This document shows, one piece after another, positions 1-8,456 of a DNA stretch of 64,000 nucleotides. The notes beneath the pieces were generated by a model. It was given only the letters and a program-made list of their open reading frames with translations. It did not search any database and had not been told where the DNA came from. The translations under genes and the position numbers were made by a program. Numbering within the stretch: the stretch's first letter is position 1; each line of letters opens with the position of its first letter. Source of the stretch: Lodderomyces elongisporus (lineage: Eukaryota; Ascomycota; Pichiomycetes; Serinales; Debaryomycetaceae). The stretch is from assembly GCF_030384665.1 (NCBI RefSeq), contig NC_083675.1:1856001-1920000 (forward strand), read 5' to 3'.

Positions 1-2069
1 ATATCCTTCGAAATTAATGTAGTTACTGGTATAACCTGGGTCAACTCTTCAACGTGGTTGCTACTGATAAATATTCTACACCATGTTTCCCAATTATCGA
101 CCCACTCTTTCAACTCCTCTTTTCCATTCAAAGATGAATTAGCTTGGTCCTCTTGCTGATCAAGTTCTTGTAAGTTACCTTCAACAGTTAATTCCCCACT
201 TTCGTTATCTCCCACTGATATTGTTTGATTTAATGGTGGTAAAAGCTCAATTAAAAACTCAGCAGCACGTATCCACTCATCATCCCTCACAAGCGAATCA
301 ACATATTGTATTCCAAAACTAAGTCTCTTTTGCGGAGTCACCAAATGCTGGCCCAACTCCCATGCCTTGAAATAATTTTCCTTTTCCAAATACCACTCAA
401 GTCGATCATTTAATTGAAACTCCTCGGCAATAACACCCTCCTTTGCACTGACAATAAAATACTTTGGGATAGTTTCCACATGGTACCCCAATCTAAAATC
501 ATTCAAGCCCAAATTTGTCACATCTTTCAACCCCAATTCTTGTTCAAACTCTACTTCACCAGTCATAGAATTGATAAGTTGAATTTCGGGGTTATGAAAT
601 TTCTTACGAGTAGACTCGTTGTTTGATTCAACAATGGTTGGCGGCTTATATATCAATACCATCCATAAATCATCTTTAAAGCTTGCAATACCACAAACGA
701 GGTCTTCCAACTTGAAAATATGTTCCACTTCAATTTTCTTTTCATGAACTGATCGGAACGATAAAGATGCCGAAGATGGTAATATTCGACTCATTCCTGA
801 TGAAGAAACCGGTAAAACAGAGCCTTCTCCAGTTTCGAGATCATCTTTTGGCTTAACCGAGATTTTTAATGACCAAATATAATTTCCCCATGCAACAACC
901 AAACGATCAGGATCTTCCAATATCATTCTCGGCCAATACAAATCACCTCTCGGTGCATCTTCCGGTTTCTCTACTTTTTTGATAATTTTTCTAGTACTGA
1001 TTTGAAATAGATGTATCCCATCATCATTCATCCACACAATCAAGTCATCGCCAACTTTGTATAACCCAACAATGGGACCACCTGACCCCTTGGAATATAC
1101 ATAATCAGCTTTCTTACCCAACCATCCTTTAGTCGAAAATATGATTTCACCACTCATTCCACCAGATATGAATGACCGCTTTGAAGCATAGTTTTCTAAT
1201 AAAACTACAAAATGAACTGGACGGTTGAAATTGTATGCAATAATATCTTCGGCATCGGCCAATGAGCCAATTACAACAGTCCCATCCATCGATGCCAGGG
1301 CAAAATATGTACCATCGGTGTATACACTCAACACAGAGGCACGGTGGGCTTTAAATGTTCGAATGGGACTAAAATCTGTTGCATTGCAAATGTGGATTAT
1401 TCCAGAGTGCGTAGCAAAAATGAAATAATCATCCAGAAACGTAGAAGCAGAGACAGGGTCTTTGGTGAAGAAATTGGGAGGGAGTTGTGTCATTCGCGAG
1501 TACTTTAGTTTAGGAGGCTCTGTATCATCTTCATCATCATCCTCGTCTTCTTCATCTTCTTCATATTCGTCATCTTCGTCATCTTCATTATCATCTTTGT
1601 CCTCTTCATCTTCGTCAACCTCGTCTTTTTCCACTTCATTAACTTCGCTATTGCTATCAGCTTCTTCTCCTTTCTCTTTTTTGTCACCTCCATCTTTTTT
1701 TAATCTAGATTCTCTTTTCAACTCCTTCATCGAGTCTATTGATTTGCTTACATCTGAATCTTTCTTACTCGTTAAATCCAGGTCCCTTAATTCATTATCC
1801 GCATTGAAAATTAGTTCGTTAATGTTATCATCATTCAGGTTGTTTTCTACTGGTATTTTGCTTTGTGTATCATCACCTTTTTGATCTAGTAATTCTTCTT
1901 TTGAGCCATTGAATGTTGTTCCAGAATCTGTTGTGATGTTGATATTTCCTTGTTCTTGATCAATCGAATTGCTCGGCAGTATATCAAACTGCTTATTCTT
2001 TTCTAGACCAGCTGCTACCGGTACATCATTATTGTGATTATTGCTTTCATCTCTATCACTACTTGTCAT
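1..2069 (-). CDS. VPS41: Vps41, HOPS tethering subunit (C-terminus cut by window edge)
   Basis: Vps41 is the Ypt7-effector subunit of the HOPS complex, which tethers late endosomes, AP-3 vesicles and vacuoles before fusion. The reading frame is open from the ATG at 2069 to base 1 (about 689 codons), so the C-terminal part of the alpha-solenoid and the RING-like end lie outside the window. Seen in the translation: a polar N-terminus, a long Asp/Glu tract (about residues 150-185), then PPKLKYSRMTQLP and the WD40-like segment with FATHSGIIHI and MDGTVVIGS, which line up with yeast Vps41. Further on, YHVETIPKYFIVSAKEG and WYLEKENYFKAWELGQ mark the start of the helical repeats. It is divergent from TFB5 across about 390 bases. 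Codon 258 is CTG at a WD40 position that is usually Ser/Thr. Identification is firm. Confidence 0.95.
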   Translation of the reverse strand, partial: MTSSDRDESNNHNNDVPVAAGLEKNKQFDILPSNSIDQEQGNINITTDSGTTFNGSKEELLDQKGDDTQSKIPVENNLNDDNINELIFNADNELRDLDLTSKKDSDVSKSIDSMKELKRESRLKKDGGDKKEKGEEADSNSEVNEVEKDEVDEDEEDKDDNEDDEDDEYEEDEEDEDDDEDDTEPPKLKYSRMTQLPPNFFTKDPVSASTFLDDYFIFATHSGIIHICNATDFSPIRTFKAHRASVLSVYTDGTYFALASMDGTVVIGSLADAEDIIAYNFNRPVHFVVLLENYASKRSFISGGMSGEIIFSTKGWLGKKADYVYSKGSGGPIVGLYKVGDDLIVWMNDDGIHLFQISTRKIIKKVEKPEDAPRGDLYWPRMILEDPDRLVVAWGNYIWSLKISVKPKDDLETGEGSVLPVSSSGMSRILPSSASLSFRSVHEKKIEVEHIFKLEDLVCGIASFKDDLWMVLIYKPPTIVESNNESTRKKFHNPEIQLINSMTGEVEFEQELGLKDVTNLGLNDFRLGYHVETIPKYFIVSAKEGVIAEEFQLNDRLEWYLEKENYFKAWELGQHLVTPQKRLSFGIQYVDSLVRDDEWIRAAEFLIELLPPLNQTISVGDNESGELTVEGNLQELDQQEDQANSSLNGKEELKEWVDNWETWCRIFISSNHVEELTQVIPVTTLISKD

Positions 2070-2457
2070 CTTGAATTGTAGCGCTATGTGGTTTGTTGTA
2101 GTTATAATTAACCCTATGTTTCTTTAAATACTTATAAACCAAAGAAATGGCGGATACAATTATAAAACACTAACGCCGCGGGAAACTCGCTCAATCATCT
2201 ACACTAACATATATCACTACATATATCATAACAAATACAATAATATATATTTTATGTTGAGACACAAAATTGAATTTTTTTCTAACTTTCGTTATCGCAT
2301 ATATTTCTATGTTTCGTTTTTCTTTATTTTTTCTTTTTTCTTTCTTCTTTATTCCCCTTTTTCCGCTTTTCGATTCTCAATTTCTTTAAACATCGCCAAC
2401 ACTCAATCTTTGTATACCGTCTTCCCTCAAGCAAAAATCCAATAAAAGTCATTGAAC
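2070..2457. promoter_or_regulatory. Divergent promoter region VPS41 / TFB5
   Basis: A 388-base AT-rich spacer between two divergent starts. It holds a TATAAA-like element near 2161, a short GC-rich island (cgccgcggg, about 2174) and a long pyrimidine-rich leader before TFB5. No gene is visible. Confidence 0.5.
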
Positions 2458-2667
2458 ATGTTGGTTGCAAGTAAAGGTGTTCTTGTGAAATGCGATCCAT
2501 CTATAAAAGCGCTTATTATCCAAATTGATGCTGATTCACCAGGGATTATCTTGGAAGAGCTCGATGATACGCATTTACTTATTCAACAGGATAAAGTGAA
2601 TGTCGTCAAAAATGAACTAAATAAATTACTTTCAAAGAATATATATAACCCTTTCGAAGAAGAGTAA
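2458..2667 (+). CDS. TFB5: Tfb5, small subunit of TFIIH
   Basis: A 69-residue protein matching the whole length of yeast Tfb5 (human GTF2H5/TTDA), the smallest TFIIH core subunit. Tfb5 binds Tfb2 and stabilises TFIIH for nucleotide excision repair. The segments KGVLVKCDPSIKALIIQID, LEELDDTHLL and LLSKNIYNPFEEE correspond closely to the family. The start is the ATG at 2458; an in-frame TTG two codons upstream is not needed and would add nothing conserved. It is convergent with COG3, separated by a minisatellite. No intron is seen. Small size makes it easy to miss, but the match is very clear. Confidence 0.95.
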   Translation: MLVASKGVLVKCDPSIKALIIQIDADSPGIILEELDDTHLLIQQDKVNVVKNELNKLLSKNIYNPFEEE

Positions 2668-2775
2668 TCTACCTTACTACTTGATAATTATACTATTTAA
2701 TCGGTGAATCAAAATCCATGAAATGAAGCAATCATAAAAAGAAGAGACGAAAAAAGTCTGAAAAAAAAAAAGAAA

Positions 2776-2861
2776 GCAAAAGGCAAAAGGCAAAAGGCAA
2801 AAGGCAAAAGGCAAAAGGCAAAAGGCAAAAGGCAAAAGGCAAAAGGCAAAAGGCAAAAGGC
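2776..2861. repeat. Heptanucleotide minisatellite, unit GCAAAAG, about 12 copies
   Basis: Perfect 7-base tandem repeat over 86 bases, preceded by an A-run. It lies between the convergent 3' ends of TFB5 and COG3 (2668-3044). The 7-base period gives open but meaningless frames on the minus strand. No gene is seen in this spacer. Confidence 0.95.
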
Positions 2862-3044
2862 AGTATGGTGTTGATTACCCTTTGCAAACACGAACTCATC
2901 TCAACAAAAAAGAGGTTTTCTCTACTAAGTGACAAAAATCTACATGAGTGATGGAATTCAATTTTCCTTAGTCTTTGAATTTTTTTATTGCCTTGGCATG
3001 AGTATCTGTATGTGTTGTTACTTTATGTACATTATTCATAAAAC

Positions 3045-5726
3045 TTACAGAAGTGGGTCTATAGCTTCAGGTGAAACTCCTTTACCGCTCACTTCGACTG
3101 TGGAAGATTTTTCATCATTAGGTTCAGCTAGAATAAAATTTTCATTTTGTCCTATTCCATGATCAACATCAACGATTGGAGACAGTTCATTATCTTTTGG
3201 GATCTTGAAATCAACTTCAGCATCAACACCACTACCATTATCTTCCAATCCCAAGCCTTGGAGAATATCTTCATTAAATTGTTGTGCTTTTTGTTGGTTC
3301 TCGTCTTCATCATATAGATGCTGTATAATATCATTGATAAAGCCATATAATGCATCAACTTCCATGAGATCCTCTACCCCTTCGCTTTGGTAATCAGGTG
3401 GTAATGAGTTGAAAAAATGTTCATAAGCAACTAAAACCAAATTTGATAAGTTTTCCATCAAAAATTTGGTTACCACTGGGTCATCAATTATATTACGTAT
3501 TTGATTGTAGTAATTTGGAATCTTGATAATTAAATTGTCTTTAAATTCAGTAATGGATTCCTTAGTAGGTTTTGGCTCATCATGTAACGGTTTGCAGATT
3601 TCTGTTGAGCATTGAGTAATGTATGTTGTTACCGCATTGTTTAGTTCCATTTCTATTTCTTGATTGGCATCCATCATATTGTTTATAACTTTGGGCACGG
3701 TTTTTTTCGCTAAACTGAAAAAAGCTCCAGTAACACTTTTCCCTTCAAATTGACGATTTCTTAAGCTATGCCACACATCAGAAATTCCACTTGTAAAGTC
3801 AATTGTATAATCGTTTCTGTAAAAATGAATGTCAAAATTCGCAATATGGTTACGAAGTATAATCAAGTTTTTCAAATAAGCTAATTGCCCCTCGTCTCGC
3901 CCCATATGGGCGATTGCCAATCGCAAGTATTCGTCTCGCAAAAGCTCGATTGAGGTATGGACAATGTAGTGTGCCAAGTCATCAAAAACAAATGAATTCA
4001 CCAATTCATAGATGCTGGATAATATCGACAATGCCTTGGCGAGTGGTAAGTAGACATCTGGTAATAAGTTTTCATCAAAATCGATATTCAACTGGTTTTT
4101 CTTTGTGTCTTTGGTATGTGTTTGTTGTTTTCTATTGCCAATTTTCAAATCAAGAGGCTTTGGTTTATAGTTTTTCAAGTCATTGTCCAAGTATTTTTGG
4201 ACTCTAAAGATTAGTCTGTTCAGCGTGTCATCAAGCAATGGCTGGAAAAGTACTCCATATTTGATCAAGTCGCTACTGTGGCCACTACTACCAGCTCCGC
4301 CAAAGCTAAAGTAGCTTTGTGCATCGATACTTCCATTATCGGCTTCCTCAAACTCATAATACTTTTGCAACAATGTTGTTAGCTCACATAATGTCCCAAT
4401 ATTAGATTCCTTGAGTACTAGTAATCTAATCACATCATATAAAGGGTCCATCACAACCTTTAAGTAGCTGTAAAACTCATCCCAAACAAATGTCTTTGTT
4501 TCCTCGTCAAACGAAGTGACAGCGAAAAACTTGATAAAAAGTGAATGTTCCTTCTCTATAATCTTTTTGAAATATGAGATTTGATCCTGGCATGCTTGAA
4601 CCAAGTTTGTTTGCTTGTTTTGTGGACTTTTGTACAACTCGTTGATTGTAGATGTCTTATCGATGTAAACTTTTTGAAACTTTTTACGGATTTGGAAATA
4701 AAATTGCAAGATATCATTGAGAAGACCATTATACTCTCTGTGATTTATACATCGTTTAACAAGCTCCACTATCAACTCATTAAATGGTTCTTGGTTGAAT
4801 TTGAGATAGTTATTAAACTCATTATACAATAACAATTCAATTCCAGCTGTTTTCTTTGGATCTTGCAAACTCCTTTCAACTGAATCGCTGATGGAACGTA
4901 GTTCATTATTGAGATAATTCCTGATCAATGTCAAAGCTCTTGTCATACACTGACGGAACCTGCTTTTGTATAATTCACTATCCTGAAAATTTTCATGCTT
5001 TTCAATAAAGTCTAATGAGCTGTCAAGATTGATCAAGATATCATTGATGAAAAATTGTCTCTTTTGTGTTAATAAATGCGAGCCTGATCTCGACAAGTTT
5101 TTTGTAATCAAGTCCAAATGCTCAAAGTGCTGCAAATATCGATGAATGTTTTCGAATTTCTTCTCATACTGTGTCTGTCTTTGGATTAATTCATTTGCAG
5201 CATTATCGAAATCGAGCGATTCGCTGATAATTTTTCTATACTTGTCAAACAAATCATCAACATTGACTAAAAGCTGGTCGGTTTGCGTTATAAATTGATC
5301 AAGTCGTGCTCGGTTCATACGAAGATTGCTTTGAAACCCAAGCACTTTGTCCAAATGTTGGTCATTAATATATTCGATATCGTCTGGCTTTAACACAGAA
5401 TCGTAGTTGAATGAATTGAGGTAGTCCCTCCAAAATTGATCAGTAAATTCTTCATCAAGTAATGTTATATCCGCTCGTTTTCGTTCAAAATTTGTTTGTG
5501 TATGAGTATATGAATGTTTTTGTGCATGAGTTTGTGCTCGGTCTTCTGTGGCCTCGTCTCCATAAGACCAATCATCATTGATACAAACTGATTTGGATCG
5601 TGATTTTCGAAACGTTGTTGGTGTCAATTTTTCAGTTTCTTCATGTATAGTATTTACACCATTGCTTAAAGCAGGCACGTCATTGGCGATCTGCAGCACC
5701 ACTGATTTGCTTCGAGCTCTAACCAT
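3045..5726 (-). CDS. COG3: Cog3 (Sec34), conserved oligomeric Golgi complex subunit
   Basis: An 893-residue protein. Cog3/Sec34 is a lobe A subunit of the COG tether that receives retrograde vesicles at the cis-Golgi. The N-terminal third carries the COG3 signature region: YEKKFENIHRYLQHFEHLD, then LITKNLSRSGSHLLTQKR, DSSLDFIEKHENFQDS and YKSRFRQCMTRALTLI. The remainder is helical and moderately conserved, with acidic low complexity at the C-terminus. The first ATG in frame is at 5726 (MVRARSKSV); the frame extends 17 codons further upstream only from a TTG, with no ATG, so I use 5726. It is divergent from MCM10 over about 325 bases. Confidence 0.9.
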   Translation of the reverse strand: MVRARSKSVVLQIANDVPALSNGVNTIHEETEKLTPTTFRKSRSKSVCINDDWSYGDEATEDRAQTHAQKHSYTHTQTNFERKRADITLLDEEFTDQFWRDYLNSFNYDSVLKPDDIEYINDQHLDKVLGFQSNLRMNRARLDQFITQTDQLLVNVDDLFDKYRKIISESLDFDNAANELIQRQTQYEKKFENIHRYLQHFEHLDLITKNLSRSGSHLLTQKRQFFINDILINLDSSLDFIEKHENFQDSELYKSRFRQCMTRALTLIRNYLNNELRSISDSVERSLQDPKKTAGIELLLYNEFNNYLKFNQEPFNELIVELVKRCINHREYNGLLNDILQFYFQIRKKFQKVYIDKTSTINELYKSPQNKQTNLVQACQDQISYFKKIIEKEHSLFIKFFAVTSFDEETKTFVWDEFYSYLKVVMDPLYDVIRLLVLKESNIGTLCELTTLLQKYYEFEEADNGSIDAQSYFSFGGAGSSGHSSDLIKYGVLFQPLLDDTLNRLIFRVQKYLDNDLKNYKPKPLDLKIGNRKQQTHTKDTKKNQLNIDFDENLLPDVYLPLAKALSILSSIYELVNSFVFDDLAHYIVHTSIELLRDEYLRLAIAHMGRDEGQLAYLKNLIILRNHIANFDIHFYRNDYTIDFTSGISDVWHSLRNRQFEGKSVTGAFFSLAKKTVPKVINNMMDANQEIEMELNNAVTTYITQCSTEICKPLHDEPKPTKESITEFKDNLIIKIPNYYNQIRNIIDDPVVTKFLMENLSNLVLVAYEHFFNSLPPDYQSEGVEDLMEVDALYGFINDIIQHLYDEDENQQKAQQFNEDILQGLGLEDNGSGVDAEVDFKIPKDNELSPIVDVDHGIGQNENFILAEPNDEKSSTVEVSGKGVSPEAIDPLL

Positions 5727-6052
5727 ATCAATCCAAAGGTTTGTGTATGTGTGAGTTTGAGTAGTGTTCAATGTCAATGAATTTATTGTATTTTTTTTGT
5801 TTTCTGTAGGAATAGGCCCCTAAAGTACCCTTGAGCTATCTGGACACGGAATCCAATAAAAAAAATAAAAAAATAAAAAATGGAAAAAAATAAAAAAAAT
5901 AAAAAAAAAGAGAGAGAGAAAGTCGTGAACTTTGATTATCTGCCTCATTCTTCTTTCCATTCGATTAATTTTCTTCTTTTGGTTTTTTTTTTATTTTCTC
6001 CTCCTTGTTTTTTGCAACTACGCGTCTCTGCAACTTGAAAGAAAAAAAGAAG
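5727..6052. promoter_or_regulatory. Divergent promoter region COG3 / MCM10
   Basis: A 326-base spacer dominated by A-runs (5860-5925) and T-rich leader. It includes an ACGCGT MluI cell-cycle box at 6020-6025. No gene is seen. Confidence 0.5.
6020..6025. promoter_or_regulatory. MluI cell-cycle box (ACGCGT) in the MCM10 leader
   Basis: An exact ACGCGT, 28 bases before the MCM10 ATG. In yeasts this is the MBF (Mbp1/Swi6) site that drives G1/S genes, so it fits a replication gene. It is unusually close to the start codon, and a six-base match alone is weak; other ACGCGT copies occur in the window, for example at 15555. Confidence 0.4.
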
Positions 6053-8065
6053 ATGATGGTTGATCCAAGAGACAACAAAGTAAATGATGACGACTTGCTT
6101 AGTGAAGATTCATCTGATGAGTATAATAATCTAGTAAAAGAATTTGAACTTCGTGTGCAGAAACTAAAGGAAAAGGAGAGGTTAAAGAGGCAGAAACAGA
6201 AGCAAGAAGAGGATCAACAACGAGCACAAGGTCAATGGAAACAACACGATGATTGTGAAACTCCAAGAACAGAAGTTTATGCCTCTCCAGAGAAGAAAAA
6301 GAAGAACAGGGAGGAGAAGGGAACAAAACAAATTGGGACCAATATAAACGGTATATATAATGATGAGGAAGAGCAAATTCGAGCAATAAAGAACCGACAA
6401 CAAACTAAACCATCACAATTTTTATCCAAATTGTATGATGCCAAACTAGCCAACCAGCTGGGAAAATTGCAAAGCATCGACTATGACAGAAGGAAGTTTC
6501 AATTTGATTTTACAAATTTGGAACGTGCGTCGCCAATGGAGGTTACCAATGACCTGTGCTGGCTTTCAGGTCATTATTTAAGAAGAAGGTACCTCACAAA
6601 AGACGAGCTCAAGAACTTGTTGCAGGAAACTGATCCTGAACTCAAGTTGCTCAAAATTGATAAGCTACTAGCCAAAACTCACAAAGAGAATGGGTATGCC
6701 GAACCATTGTATACTAACTGGGCCCTCGTTGCATTTGTCATTCTGAAATCGGATGTGCTTTACACCAAGCAAGACAAGAAATATATGAAAATCAAGATTG
6801 GTAACTTTGACCATAGCATAGATCTCTTGTTATTTGACGAGGGATTTGAAAGAAACTGGAAAATGCAGCAGGGAGACTTGATTTTGTTGCTCAACCCGAT
6901 TATCAATAAGTATGAAATTAAAGTTGGCGAACAGAATTACAAATCTGGATTCAATCTACGAGTCGAAAAGACCAACCCCGAAAGTATATTGGAAATAGGC
7001 TCGCTCCGAGATTTTGGCCTTTGTCAATTCCGAAGAAGAAGTGATAATCAACGATGCTCAAATGTAATCAATGTCACAAAGCAATCTTTGTGTGATATTC
7101 ATCTTGACATGAAATTCAAACAAAGCACACGCATGGAATTGAATGGCAGTGTCACTATGCGATCGCCAACTAAAAACAAAACCAAGATTTATATGAGTAC
7201 TGGAAATGCCTCCTCATCGAAATCAATTTCATCTTCGACGAACTCGACATCAAAGACGGCCAGGTCACGAGTGCCTATTGGGTTCATCAAAGAATATAAC
7301 GAAGACTCTAGCTTTACCAGTTCGGGAATGGGCAAGATAGATTTTCGTAAGTTTCAAGATCCAAAACTTCTTCAAACCCAAATGAAAAGGCGAAAGTTGA
7401 TGAACGATAGGGCCAACGAACTACTAGAAAGGAAACTCTCGGGTATTTCTCATAACAATTCGATTGTGGAAAGTTTACACCTCAGTCGAGGAACATCTTC
7501 ATCTAGAACAAGTACCAACCCCGATCGCCGTAAGGACATCCCATTTTCTTCATCAATGATTTCCAAACTAGGGTTTGATCCAACAAACCCTGAAAGTCTG
7601 CATAGACAAGCACCAAAGCCAGAAAAGTTGCAGGAATTATATGATCTCACATTAAAAACTTCAGCCAAGAAGACACTCGCGACGTCGATTGAAGACAAGC
7701 AGGCGAAAATGAAACATTGGAAAGAGAATCTTGTAAATTTGAAAAAGTACGATTCAAAGTTGCAGCAATCAAGTTTAAATGCTAGTCAATCAATTACAGG
7801 TATGATTTCAAAGAAAACAGTTGCTTCCCCAGAAAGAAAACAGAAACTTAATCGAGTTGTTTATGACAGTGATGAGGAAAGAGAGAATAGAAAAGTAGAG
7901 GCAGCTAAAATGGAGGCTAGTCTTGATGACAATGCTGGTGGCGATAGATGCGATAGTAACGATAATGATGACTTTGATGATGATGATGATGATTTGGATA
8001 TTGAATTTGGGGGTGATGATAAAAAGGCAATTTATGCCTCGCTTATAGGTGGTAAATTGAAGTAG
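6053..8065 (+). CDS. MCM10: Mcm10 replication initiation factor
   Basis: A 670-residue protein from the ATG at 6053; a second ATG follows directly at 6056. Mcm10 binds the CMG helicase, DNA and polymerase alpha at origins. It shows an N-terminal Lys/Glu/Gln-rich coiled coil (to about residue 100), then the OB-fold region, and the characteristic zinc finger with spacing C-X10-C-X11-C-X2-H (LCQFRRRS...QRC...LCDIH, about residues 327-354). A basic middle region follows, with the FDPTNPES segment, and the tail is Asp-rich. An MluI box lies in its leader. It is convergent with the mannosyltransferase gene. The zinc-finger spacing makes the assignment firm. Confidence 0.92.
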   Translation: MMVDPRDNKVNDDDLLSEDSSDEYNNLVKEFELRVQKLKEKERLKRQKQKQEEDQQRAQGQWKQHDDCETPRTEVYASPEKKKKNREEKGTKQIGTNINGIYNDEEEQIRAIKNRQQTKPSQFLSKLYDAKLANQLGKLQSIDYDRRKFQFDFTNLERASPMEVTNDLCWLSGHYLRRRYLTKDELKNLLQETDPELKLLKIDKLLAKTHKENGYAEPLYTNWALVAFVILKSDVLYTKQDKKYMKIKIGNFDHSIDLLLFDEGFERNWKMQQGDLILLLNPIINKYEIKVGEQNYKSGFNLRVEKTNPESILEIGSLRDFGLCQFRRRSDNQRCSNVINVTKQSLCDIHLDMKFKQSTRMELNGSVTMRSPTKNKTKIYMSTGNASSSKSISSSTNSTSKTARSRVPIGFIKEYNEDSSFTSSGMGKIDFRKFQDPKLLQTQMKRRKLMNDRANELLERKLSGISHNNSIVESLHLSRGTSSSRTSTNPDRRKDIPFSSSMISKLGFDPTNPESLHRQAPKPEKLQELYDLTLKTSAKKTLATSIEDKQAKMKHWKENLVNLKKYDSKLQQSSLNASQSITGMISKKTVASPERKQKLNRVVYDSDEERENRKVEAAKMEASLDDNAGGDRCDSNDNDDFDDDDDDLDIEFGGDDKKAIYASLIGGKLK

Positions 8066-8456
8066 AACTATCTTGATAGACATCTATATAGACTGTTACT
8101 TTGTACACCTTTTCCATGAAATACCACTTTGTGATGAGTGCAATGATGTACTTGCTAAAAGTAGATCTATTCAATTCTAAAAAACAAAAAAAAGAAGAGC
8201 CTAAAAACTGAGAAAATTTAATGAAATAAAGAAACATAGTATTGGATCGTTGTTTTCAAATATAAAAAATCTATAACACAAATGAATGGATAAAATGTCA
8301 ATTGTAAATTGTAAAATGCAAAATTGAAAATTGATGGTACTGAATAGTTCATATTTTTTTCTTCTCTTCTTTGAACTAGAAAAGAAACACAAAAAAAAAA
8401 CACAAAAATAATTAAATATAATATAATAAAATAAAATTAAAGGACTATGATCAGCA
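8066..8456. other. Convergent 3' spacer, MCM10 / mannosyltransferase
   Basis: 391 AT-rich bases with runs of A and short tandem variants of attgtaaa/aaattgaaa near 8298-8335. No gene, hairpin or tRNA is apparent. Confidence 0.6.

Noticed and set aside
1462..1884. A 140-codon plus-strand ORF rich in Ser
   Set aside because: It is the antisense of the Asp/Glu tract of VPS41; the VPS41 frame on the other strand is clearly the real one.
2709..2935. Two minus-strand ORFs with LPFAFCL repeats
   Set aside because: They are translations of the 7-base minisatellite between TFB5 and COG3, not a protein.
5727..5777. A 17-codon upstream extension of COG3
   Set aside because: It starts at TTG, has no ATG, and the first ATG (5726) gives a sensible N-terminus.
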